6,869 nt of DNA, taken from assembly GCA_002384855.1 (NCBI GenBank), contig DGBP01000067.1:40547-47415 (forward strand). The letters run 5' to 3'. Origin of the DNA: Nocardioidaceae bacterium UBA4001 (lineage in GTDB: Bacteria; Actinomycetota; Actinomycetes; Propionibacteriales; Nocardioidaceae). The notes beneath the pieces were generated by a model, which made no database searches, had not been told where the DNA came from, and saw nothing but the letters and a program-made list of their open reading frames with translations. The translations under genes were made by a program, and so were the position numbers. This document shows positions 1 to 5,253 of this stretch, piece after piece (position 1 is the first letter of the stretch; the number at the start of each line of letters is the position of its first letter).

Positions 1-54
1 GAACACAATGGGCAGGGATCCGTCCCCTGGCCCGAGGATGAGCCGCATGGCTGA
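1..54 (+). CDS. possible 3' end of an upstream gene (partial)
   Basis: Frame 1 is open from the window edge to a TGA at 52-54 and would encode a short tail ending VPWPEDEPHG. The stop overlaps an ATG at 54-56 (TGATG), a common arrangement for coupled genes, and that ATG would open the reading frame leading into the deacetylase remnant. Only about 17 codons are visible and none matches a family I recognise. This is a guess from layout, not a confirmed gene. Confidence 0.2.
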   Translation, partial: EHNGQGSVPWPEDEPHG

Positions 55-692
55 TGGAGTCCGGTTCGACCCGTTCGACAACCACCCCGGCAACGCCAGC
101 GCTTGCCGCCGGAGCAGGACCCGACCAGCACACCGGCGTTCCTCGAGCTTCTCGCCAAGCACCAGCGGAAGGCGACCTTCTTTGTGCTCGGGTCCCGAGC
201 CGTCACCAACCCCGGGCTGATCCGTCGGATCAGCCGAAAAGGGCACGAACTGGCCCTCCATGGCTGGACGCACCACTGCACCCTGGCCGTGCCACCCACC
301 CGCCTGACCCGGGAGCTCCGCGACGCGCGGAATGCCGTTGAGGACATCAGCGGAATGTCGCTCCACTGGTACCGCCCGCCGTACGGCGTGCTCAACACCG
401 AAGTCCTCCTCGCGTGCCGTGCCTTCGACCTGACGCCGGTGCTGTGGACCGCATGGGGACGCGAATGGGAGCGAGCCGTGACACCGACCACGGTCACCGC
501 GACCGTCCTGCACACGTTGCGGCCCGGGGGGACCATCCTGCTCCATGACACCGACCGCCACGCCCACACGGCGACTGGCGACGAACCCTGTCCGCGACCG
601 CACAACTCTTGGCCGGGCCGCTGCAAACCGCGGATGTTGGTCGCCTCCGCGACCACTGGCCCGACGATCCCTGCGAGAATCAGTCCACGTGA
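54..692 (+). pseudogene. polysaccharide deacetylase (NodB homology domain), N-terminally degraded and frameshifted
   Basis: From about 109 in frame 1 the translation reads as the body of an actinobacterial polysaccharide deacetylase, a metal-dependent enzyme removing N- or O-acetyl groups from surface glycans. It shows DPTSTPAFLELL, KATFFVLGS, the HGWTHH metal-binding histidine motif, WYRPPYG, VLWTAWG and the late ILLHDTD motif. The first NodB motif (TFDDG), which supplies the catalytic base and a metal ligand, is not recognisable in any frame upstream. The candidate start ATG at 54 lies in frame 3, so a second frame change or deletion is needed near 100-112. At about 565-573 the homologous C-terminus moves from frame 1 to frame 3, as if one base were missing in an ACGGCGAC stretch. 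It then continues as DWRRTLSATAQLLAGPL and ends at TGA 690-692. The stop overlaps the GTG start of the transporter (GTGA), so the two genes were once translationally coupled. As written it cannot make an active enzyme. Sequencing error is the alternative explanation for the frame change, though not obviously for the missing motif. Confidence 0.75.
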
Positions 693-1959
693 CGCAGACG
701 TCCCCACGCCATCGCGCAGCGACCGGTGCCAGGCCCGTGACTTGGACGCCGTGGCGCTCGGTCTTCGCCTTCGGGCTGGTCAGCCTCGCCGCCGACATGG
801 TCTACGAGGGAATGCGCGCCATGGCCGGACCGTTCCTCGGCACTCTTGGGGCCACCGCGCTCACGGTCGGCTTGGTCACTGGGGCGGGCGAAGCCGTCGC
901 GCTCGTGCTCCGGCTGGGAACCGGAGTCTGGGCCGACCGCAGCCACAACCACTGGCGGCTGACCGTCCTCGGCTATGCCATGACAGCCACATGCGTACCC
1001 CTCCTGGCCATCACTCCGTCATAGGCAGCGCGGGTCTCGCGGTCGCCGCAACGCTGATCCTGCTCGAGCGCACCGGAAAGGCTGTTCGGAGCCCGGCAAA
1101 GTCGGCCCTCCTCGCTCGGATGGCCACCTCCACCGGCCGCGGCAAGGGATTCGCAGTCCACAAGGCCCTCGACCAGATCGGGGCCTTCTCGGGACCTCTA
1201 CTCCTCGCAGGAATCGCGGCCGTCACGGGCGTCCTGTGGGCAGGCTTCGCGGTGCTAGCACTCCCCGGTGCGCTCGCGCTGCTACTGCTGGCCCAACTGC
1301 GCCGTCGAGCGCCGATCGTGACCGAACCCGAGGACGACGACGCCCCGTCTTCACCGGCCCCCAGTCTTCTCAAAGTCCTCGGAAGGGCAACGGTAGGCAG
1401 CGGGCTGCCTCGCGCGTATCATCTCTTCGCCCTGTCCACCGCCTTGATGAACGCGGGCCTCATGACCTTCGGGGTCATGTCCTTCCGGTTCGTCCAACAA
1501 GGCCTCGTCGCCCCCGCCGCGGTCCCGCTCGTGTACGCCCTCGCCATGGCGGTCGAGGCGCTCGCCGCGCTGGGTACCGGCCACCTCTTCGACCGTCGAG
1601 GGGAGCGCGTGCTACTGATCGTCCCGGTGCTTGTCGCGATCGTGCCGTTCGGGGTCTTCGCCACCGAACCCTGGCTGGTACTTGCCGGGGTCGTGGTGTG
1701 GGGTGTCGCCACGGGTATCCAGGACTCGACCGTGAAGGCCTATGTTGCCGACCTCGTCCCCACTCCCCGCCGGGCCACTGCCTACGGCGTCTTCGCGGCC
1801 ATACAGGGACTCGGAGCCCTCGCCGGCGGCGCGCTCGCCGGTGCGCTCGTCGAGCACCACACCGGCGCTCTGGCCATAGGTATCGCCCTTCTCCAGATTC
1901 TGTCCCTGCTCCTGCTCCTGCGCACCACCCGAACCGCCGCGACCGGGTTGGGCCGCTGA
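689..1959 (+). pseudogene. MFS transporter, split by one frameshift
   Basis: This is a multi-pass inner-membrane permease of the major facilitator superfamily, about 423 residues if the frame is restored, which is a normal length. The start is GTG 689, overlapping the deacetylase stop. The first ~110 residues lie in frame 2: WTPWRSVFAFGLVSLAADMVYEG, then GLVTGAGEAVALVLRLGTG, then the loop WADRSHNHW. The frame closes at TAG 1022-1024. The protein continues without a gap in frame 1 from about 1018-1024 (IGSAGLAVAATLILLERTGK, AVRSPAKSALLAR, HKALDQIGAFSGPLL) to TGA 1957-1959. One missing base in 1013-1021 would join the halves. The second half carries the cytoplasmic loop GHLFDRRGERV and the helices ending in LLQILSLLLLL. 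The 'ERTGKAVRSPAK' and 'HKALDQ(V/I)GAF' segments are typical of a group of actinobacterial MFS proteins of unknown substrate. The long frame-1 reading across 692-1018 is out of frame with both genes and arginine-rich, so it is not protein. Confidence 0.8.
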
Positions 1960-2055
1960 CGGATCGTTGCGTTGTGCTTGGTTGGTTGGTCGGCTCGGGG
2001 GTGTCGGCCTCGCCAGCGTGCGTTCAAGCCATGCGGCCTGACGGGGGTCGCCGGT

Positions 2056-2357
2056 CTACTCGGTGTCGAGCACGGTGATCCGCAGCGCCGGCTCGCGTGG
2101 CGTACCAGGTCGTTCGCTGTCCCAGCGCGACCATGAGCTGTGCCTGCTCGCCGCTCTGGTAGTCGTGGCTGCCCAGGACGGGAACCAGATCCGTGCCGTC
2201 CTCCACCAACGCGGCAAAGGGCTCGGTGACGGCGTCGTCGACGCGTTCGGCGTCCCCGTCCTCATAGACGAGGTCACAGAGCAGGAGCAGCGCGTCGTAG
2301 GCGGCGCTCAGCTGGGCCTGCGCGGCCATCTGGTCGCTGGTTGCGGCCCCTGGTCAT
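2056..2357 (-). pseudogene. small hypothetical protein (~100 codons), apparently frameshifted near both ends
   Basis: The core reads MAAQAQLSAAYDALLLLCDL, VYEDGDAERVDDAVTEPFAA, LVEDGTDLVPVLGSHDYQSG, with the acidic bias and codon use of a real protein. I do not recognise the family. It is not membrane-bound and has no signal peptide. The only in-frame ATG (2329) has no ribosome-binding site. An ATG at 2357 has a perfect AGGAGGA upstream (2361-2367), but in a different frame. A one-base difference in the AGGGGCC stretch (about 2345-2351) would give a start like MT-GAATSDQMAAQAQ. At the other end the core frame runs into an arginine/histidine-rich tail, stopping at 2024. Moving frames at about 2085 instead gives EPALRITVLDTE and a TAG at 2056-2058, which looks more like a true end. 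Both changes are my inference. If they are wrong, the gene is 2024-2329, 101 residues. It converges on the transporter. Confidence 0.5.
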
Positions 2358-2360
2358 GGC

Positions 2361-2367
2361 TCCTCCT
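2361..2367 (-). promoter_or_regulatory. ribosome-binding site deciding the start of the small hypothetical gene
   Basis: On the minus strand AGGAGGA lies just before GCC-ATG (ATG at 2357). It is the strongest Shine-Dalgarno match near this gene. It argues that translation starts at 2357 and not at the later ATG 2329, which has none. Confidence 0.55.
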
Positions 2368-2378
2368 GGTGCATATCG

Positions 2379-2391
2379 AACGCGTCGCGTT
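2379..2391. promoter_or_regulatory. 13-bp perfect inverted repeat upstream of the small gene
   Basis: AACGCG-T-CGCGTT is a perfect 6-bp inverted repeat around one base, 12 bp upstream of the ribosome-binding site of the minus-strand small gene. It could be an operator. At this GC content a palindrome made of CG steps may also occur by chance, and there is no second copy in the window. Confidence 0.2.
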
Positions 2392-2413
2392 GTGGATTAT
2401 GTGTGGGCAGGAA

Positions 2414-2442
2414 GGTGGGCCCGCCTCGAGGGCGGGCCCACC
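2414..2442 (-). terminator. strong hairpin terminator of the acidic-protein gene
   Basis: GGTGGGCCCGCC (2414-2425), a 5-base loop TCGAG, then the exact complement GGCGGGCCCACC (2431-2442) form a perfect 12-bp GC-rich stem. It lies 51 bp beyond the stop codon of the acidic-protein gene on the minus strand and is followed there only by TTCCTG, not a real U-tract. Such stem-only terminators are usual in actinobacteria. It separates the acidic-protein gene from the next minus-strand gene. Confidence 0.8.
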
Positions 2443-2493
2443 GGTGAGCGCCGGCACCCACCGGCTGGGGGACCGTCGGACGACGCGGTCGCC

Positions 2494-2919
2494 TTACTCG
2501 GTCTCGCCGGACTCGTCGGCGTCCTGGTGGCCGGGCTCGTTCGGGTTGGCGTCGGGACCCTGGTCAGGACCGTCGTTGACATCCTCGGCACCCTCCGCCT
2601 CCTCGGCACCCTCCGCCTCCTCGGCACCCTCCGCCTCCTCGGCACCCTCGGAGCCCTCGGCAGTCTCGGTCTCGCCGGACTCGTCGGCGTCCTGGTGGCC
2701 GGGCTCGTTCGGGTTGGCGTCGGGACCGTCGTTGCCCTCCTCGACGCCCTCGTGCTCGACGCCCTCGGGGGCCTCGGTGTCGGTTCCGTTCGTGGTGTTC
2801 TCCTGGCTGGCGGGCGTGGGGTTGCCGGTGGTGGCGTTGGCGGTTGCCAGCCCGCCGATCCCGATCGCACCCATGACGGCGGCTGCGGCGATCGCTGCGA
2901 TAGTGCGCTTGTTGCTCAT
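2494..2919 (-). CDS. secreted, repeat-rich, highly acidic protein
   Basis: This encodes 141 residues with a typical Sec signal peptide: MSNKR, a hydrophobic core (about 8-25), and likely cleavage after ATANA (residue 29). There is no cysteine at the cleavage site, so it is probably released or loosely held outside the membrane. After residue 5 there is no lysine or arginine at all. The mature ~112 residues hold 38 Asp/Glu by my count and three histidines (56, 75, 131). Two copies of a module NDGPD...ANPNEPGHQDADESGETE (63-85 and 115-141, the second with four extra residues DQGP) flank three EGAEEA hexapeptides (91-108). The last copy ends exactly at the C-terminus. The start ATG 2919 has AAAGGAG at good spacing. 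The chain should be disordered. A role in binding calcium or other cations is conceivable but not shown. It sits 116 bp downstream of the kinase gene on the same strand, with its own copy of the regulator-type element upstream, so it is probably a separately controlled target of the two-component system. I recognise no named family. Confidence 0.85.
   Translation of the reverse strand: MSNKRTIAAIAAAAVMGAIGIGGLATANATTGNPTPASQENTTNGTDTEAPEGVEHEGVEEGNDGPDANPNEPGHQDADESGETETAEGSEGAEEAEGAEEAEGAEEAEGAEDVNDGPDQGPDANPNEPGHQDADESGETE
2497..2559. repeat. 63-bp direct repeat, copy 1
   Basis: Identical, by eye, to 2665-2727. It encodes the second (C-terminal) NPNEPGHQDADESGETE module of the acidic protein. 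It is followed by an extra 12 bp (encoding DQGP) absent after copy 2, then both resume with GTCGTT. Identity at the DNA level, not only the protein level, points to a recent duplication or ongoing gene conversion. Confidence 0.85.
2583..2649. repeat. 18-bp tandem repeat (three full copies plus a partial)
   Basis: The unit CCTCGGCACCCTCCGCCT occurs at 2583-2600, 2601-2618 and 2619-2636 without mismatch, and a fourth copy matches to about 2649. Read on the minus strand it encodes the EGAEEA hexapeptides of the acidic protein. The 18-bp length keeps the frame when copies are gained or lost by slippage. Confidence 0.9.
2665..2727. repeat. 63-bp direct repeat, copy 2
   Basis: Partner of 2497-2559. 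It encodes the first ANPNEPGHQDADESGETE module of the acidic protein. The two copies are in the same orientation with starts 168 bp apart, a multiple of three, so recombination between them would delete the hexapeptide block without breaking the frame. Confidence 0.85.
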
Positions 2920-2992
2920 GCTTGGTTCAGCTCCTTTGGTGAGAGGCCGGGACCGGGTGCCCTGGCCATGTGCACCACGATCCGGTGGCTGG

Positions 2993-3030
2993 CTGAGTGC
3001 CCGCTGTGACTGGCTGAGTGCGCCCTCAGC
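2993..3030 (-). promoter_or_regulatory. candidate response-regulator binding array upstream of the acidic-protein gene
   Basis: In the direction of the minus-strand gene the first 17 bp read TCACAGCGGGCACTCAG (3009-2993). This is the same element found upstream of the regulator and the lipoprotein, with one or two differences. On the plus strand, CTGAG/CTGTG-like half-sites begin at 2993, 3004, 3014 and 3025 (the last as CTCAG), spaced 11, 10 and 11 bp, so they lie on one face of the helix. CTGGCTGAGTGC is perfectly repeated at 2989-3000 and 3010-3021. The array ends 73 bp before the start codon and lies between that gene and the kinase stop. Binding is inferred from motif, spacing and context. 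No -35/-10 could be fixed. Confidence 0.6.
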
Positions 3031-3035
3031 GCCGA

Positions 3036-4403
3036 TCAGCCGGCGCCGGACGGGATGGTGAGCACGAAACTGGCGCCGCCGTCGGCGGCGTCGGTCACGA
3101 TCAGGTCGCCGCCGTGGGCGCGGACGATCTGGCGGGCGATGGCCAGGCCGAGGCCGGCACCTCCTTGGTGGCGGGCGCGGGATTCGTCGAGGCGTACGAA
3201 CCGTTCGAAGATCCGCTCCCGGTCGCTCGGCGGTACGCCGGGGCCGTCGTCGCTGACCTGGATGGCGATGCCGCCCGGCGTGTCGGCGGCAACCACGGTG
3301 GACAGCTGGATCTGGGAGGTCGCGTACCGTACCGCGTTGTCGACCAGGTTGCGCACCGCCCGCAGCAGCAGGTCGGCGTCGGCGGTCACGACGAGCGGGG
3401 CAAGGGCGGTTGTGATCGCAAGGCCCGGGGCGGCGTGGGCGGCTCGCCGGGCCTCATCGGTCAGCAGCTCGGCCAGGTCCACGGGGCCTGCGTGCAGGTT
3501 CAGGTTGCCCTCGTCGGACTTGGCCATCAGCAGCATGTCCGCGACGATCCGGTCCAGGCGGTCGAGTTCCTCCAGGACGTCGTGGCCGTCGACGTCCCAG
3601 TCGGCGACCTCGGGATGTGACACGTTGACCTCGTGGGTCGCCCGGATGGTGGCCAACGGGGTGCGCAGCTCGTGGGAGGCATCTGCCACGAACCGGCGCT
3701 GCGCGGTCAGCGCGTCGTCGAGCCTGGTCAGCATGAGGTTCATCGTCGTGGCAAGGCGGGCGACCTCATCGGCTCCCTCGGGAACCGGTACCCGCTCGGA
3801 GGCGTCCGCGGTCGAGGCGATCGTCGAGACCTGCCGGCGGATCCGCTCCACCGGCTGCAAGGCCCGCTCGGTGCCCCAGAACGTCGCAGCCCCCACCAGG
3901 AGAAGGATGACGGGGTAGGACCCCAACAGCAGCCAGCCGGTGATCACGGTTGCCCGGTCCACCGACTCCAGCGACTGCGCCGCGATGACGTACCCGGTCG
4001 CACCGCCGAAGCTCACTGGTTGTACCGCAACCGCGAACCCGTTCTCCTCCGCGGGCAGGTCAGAGGCCAGCCACGTCTCGGTCTGCCCGCCGGATGGCCG
4101 GCGGGCGACCAGCGGCCCTTCACCCTCGATCGCGGGGCTGGAGACGACGACCTGCTCGCCGCGCAGCACCTGGACCAGGGACTCCTCGCCGGGCACCCCG
4201 GTCAGGTCGACGGAGAATCCGCTCCGCTCCACTTCCTGCGCGACGGCGGCAGCGCGCTGCCCGGCGACCTGCTCCATCGAGGCGTGGACCTCGTGGCGCA
4301 GCAGCGCCAGCACCCCGATGCCCACCAACGCCACGACGACCGCGACCACTGTCACGGCCGCCGCGGTGGTGGCGGCCCGGATGCCGCGCGGCATGATCCT
4401 CAT
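3036..4403 (-). CDS. sensor histidine kinase of a two-component system (HAMP, HisKA, HATPase_c)
   Basis: A 455-residue membrane kinase that autophosphorylates a histidine and passes the phosphate to the adjacent regulator. Order of parts: TM1 (about 12-35); an extracytoplasmic sensor region of about 118 residues (36-153) with no motif I recognise; TM2 (about 154-177); HAMP linker (about 178-232); H-box FVADASHELRTPL with phosphoacceptor His244; N-box RNLVDNAVRY (Asn352, Asn356); G1 box DDGPGVP (385-391); F-box ERFVRL (400-405); G2 box GGAGLGLAIAR (414-424). All catalytic motifs are intact and the length is normal. The start ATG 4403 overlaps the regulator stop as ATGA, giving translational coupling. 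A second ATG at 4394, three codons on, is a possible alternative. A longer open frame reaching 5180 only reads through the regulator gene out of frame. The stimulus cannot be read from the sequence, but the sensor region faces the same compartment as the two exported proteins encoded nearby. Confidence 0.95.
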   Translation of the reverse strand: MRIMPRGIRAATTAAAVTVVAVVVALVGIGVLALLRHEVHASMEQVAGQRAAAVAQEVERSGFSVDLTGVPGEESLVQVLRGEQVVVSSPAIEGEGPLVARRPSGGQTETWLASDLPAEENGFAVAVQPVSFGGATGYVIAAQSLESVDRATVITGWLLLGSYPVILLLVGAATFWGTERALQPVERIRRQVSTIASTADASERVPVPEGADEVARLATTMNLMLTRLDDALTAQRRFVADASHELRTPLATIRATHEVNVSHPEVADWDVDGHDVLEELDRLDRIVADMLLMAKSDEGNLNLHAGPVDLAELLTDEARRAAHAAPGLAITTALAPLVVTADADLLLRAVRNLVDNAVRYATSQIQLSTVVAADTPGGIAIQVSDDGPGVPPSDRERIFERFVRLDESRARHQGGAGLGLAIARQIVRAHGGDLIVTDAADGGASFVLTIPSGAG

Positions 4404-5077
4404 CCGCCGTTGCCCTTGAACCGGTAGCCGACGCCGCGCAGGGTGCTGATCGAGTCGCGCCCGAACGGGCGATCGATCTTGCGTCGCAGGTACCCGATGT
4501 ACACCTCCACTACGTTGTCGTCTCCCTCGAAGTCCATGTCCCACACACTGTTCAGGATTTGCTGCTTGGTGACCACCTGGTCGCGGTGGCGCATCAGGAA
4601 GAACAACAGGTCGAACTCCCGGGCAGTCAACGTGATCTCCTCCTGGCCGCGACGGACCGTGCGCGCACCCGGGTCGACCACCAGGTCGCCGGCCACCAGC
4701 TCCACCGGCCGCTCCGGTGCGCCGCGGCGCACCAGCGCCCGCAGCCGTGCCACCAGAACCAGGAAGGAGAACGGCTTGGTCAGGTAGTCGTCTGCTCCCA
4801 GGTCGAAGGCGTCCACCTGGTCGTACTCGCCGTCCTTGGCCGTCAGCATCAGCACCGGTGTCCACACCCCTGCGTCGCGCAGGCGCCGGCACACGTCGTA
4901 CCCGTTGACCTTCGGCAGCATGATGTCGAGGACGACCACGTCGTAGTCGCGCGACAGGCCTTGGTCCAGACCCTCCTCGCCATCGTGTGCCAGGTCGACC
5001 AGGAAGCCCTCGGCCACCAGGCCCCGACGGATCGTCCGGGCCAGCTTGACCTCGTCCTCGACCACCAGCACCCGCAT
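4400..5077 (-). CDS. OmpR/PhoB-family response regulator
   Basis: A 225-residue DNA-binding regulator, the partner of the overlapping kinase. Receiver domain (1-~115): MRVLVVEDE with acidic pocket Glu7/Asp8, phosphoacceptor Asp51 in VVLDIMLPKVNG, Thr79 in LMLTAKDG, and Lys101 in DDYLTKPF. Winged-helix trans_reg_C domain (~127-222): ELVAGDLVVD, LTAREFDLLFFLMRHRDQVV, then the recognition-helix region DNVVEVYIGYLRRKID and the terminal wing RGVGYRF. All key residues are present and the length is normal. The start ATG 5077 is chosen because the family's MRVLVVEDE begins there and GAAGGGAG lies just upstream. In-frame extension to 5197 adds non-homologous sequence running through the intergenic control elements. 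It heads a two-gene operon with the kinase and is divergent from the lipoprotein gene. A perfect CTCAGCG-N4-CTCAGCG direct repeat 48 bp upstream suggests autoregulation. It resembles actinobacterial regulators often found beside exported small proteins, but no specific named regulator can be assigned. Confidence 0.95.
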   Translation of the reverse strand: MRVLVVEDEVKLARTIRRGLVAEGFLVDLAHDGEEGLDQGLSRDYDVVVLDIMLPKVNGYDVCRRLRDAGVWTPVLMLTAKDGEYDQVDAFDLGADDYLTKPFSFLVLVARLRALVRRGAPERPVELVAGDLVVDPGARTVRRGQEEITLTAREFDLLFFLMRHRDQVVTKQQILNSVWDMDFEGDDNVVEVYIGYLRRKIDRPFGRDSISTLRGVGYRFKGNGG

Positions 5078-5123
5078 GGCCACTCCCTTCCACTCCGATG
5101 GTCCCGGCCAGCCTGCGCCGATT

Positions 5124-5142
5124 CGCTGAGTGCCCGCTGAGA
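5124..5142 (-). promoter_or_regulatory. candidate response-regulator site in front of the regulator-kinase operon
   Basis: Read toward the minus-strand regulator gene, this is TCTCAGCGGGCACTCAGCG: a perfect 7-bp direct repeat CTCAGCG with 4 bp between (11-bp period). That is the classic layout for a tandem OmpR/PhoB-type dimer. It lies 46 bp upstream of the regulator start. It is the best of the three copies in the window. Confidence 0.65.
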
Positions 5143-5167
5143 AGCGCCCTCCGGTCGACGGTCCCCA

Positions 5168-5184
5168 TCTCAGCGGCCACTCAG
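5168..5184 (+). promoter_or_regulatory. candidate response-regulator site in front of the lipoprotein gene
   Basis: TCTCAGCGGCCACTCAG in the direction of the lipoprotein gene matches the element in front of the regulator at 16 of 17 positions and has the same 11-bp half-site spacing. It ends 69 bp before the start codon. With the site at 5124-5142 it forms a mirror-image pair in the 176-bp divergent intergenic region, so each gene has its own correctly oriented copy. Confidence 0.65.
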
Positions 5185-5253
5185 TCCCGCTGGCCACGGT
5201 GTCACCAATCCCGGCTCCCTCAGGGTTGACCGGGCCACACCAAGGAGAACACC

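Noticed and set aside
103..1959. 618-codon open frame as a single deacetylase-transporter fusion protein
   Set aside because: Its middle third is arginine-rich and unlike either family, while the correct continuations of both genes are present in the other two frames over the same stretch.
1960..2055. Terminator or RNA gene between the transporter and the convergent small gene
   Set aside because: Only a short TTGG-TTGG-TTGG run is visible. I found no convincing hairpin or tRNA-like structure.
2583..2649. CRISPR-like repeats
   Set aside because: The units are directly adjacent 18-mers without spacers and encode in-frame EGAEEA hexapeptides of the acidic protein.
3013..3030. GCTGAG-TGCGCC-CTCAGC as a terminator of the kinase gene
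   Set aside because: The stem is only 6 bp with no U-tract, and the same bases are better explained as phased half-sites of the regulator-type element. A dual role is not excluded.
2063..3061. Plus-strand open frame over 2063-3061 (Ser/Pro/Ala-rich)
   Set aside because: It is the complement of the minus-strand acidic protein and small gene. Its repeats are explained by the acidic-protein coding repeats, and it has no domain or ribosome-binding support.
3036..5180. 714-codon minus-strand open frame as a fused regulator-kinase
   Set aside because: The part before 4403 is the regulator gene read out of frame (Gly/Arg-rich). The genuine regulator lies in another frame with all family motifs, and the kinase begins at the ATGA overlap.
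5225..5230. TTGACC as a -35 box for the lipoprotein gene
   Set aside because: It lies only 24 bp before the start codon, so a matching -10 would fall inside the ribosome-binding site or the start of the gene.
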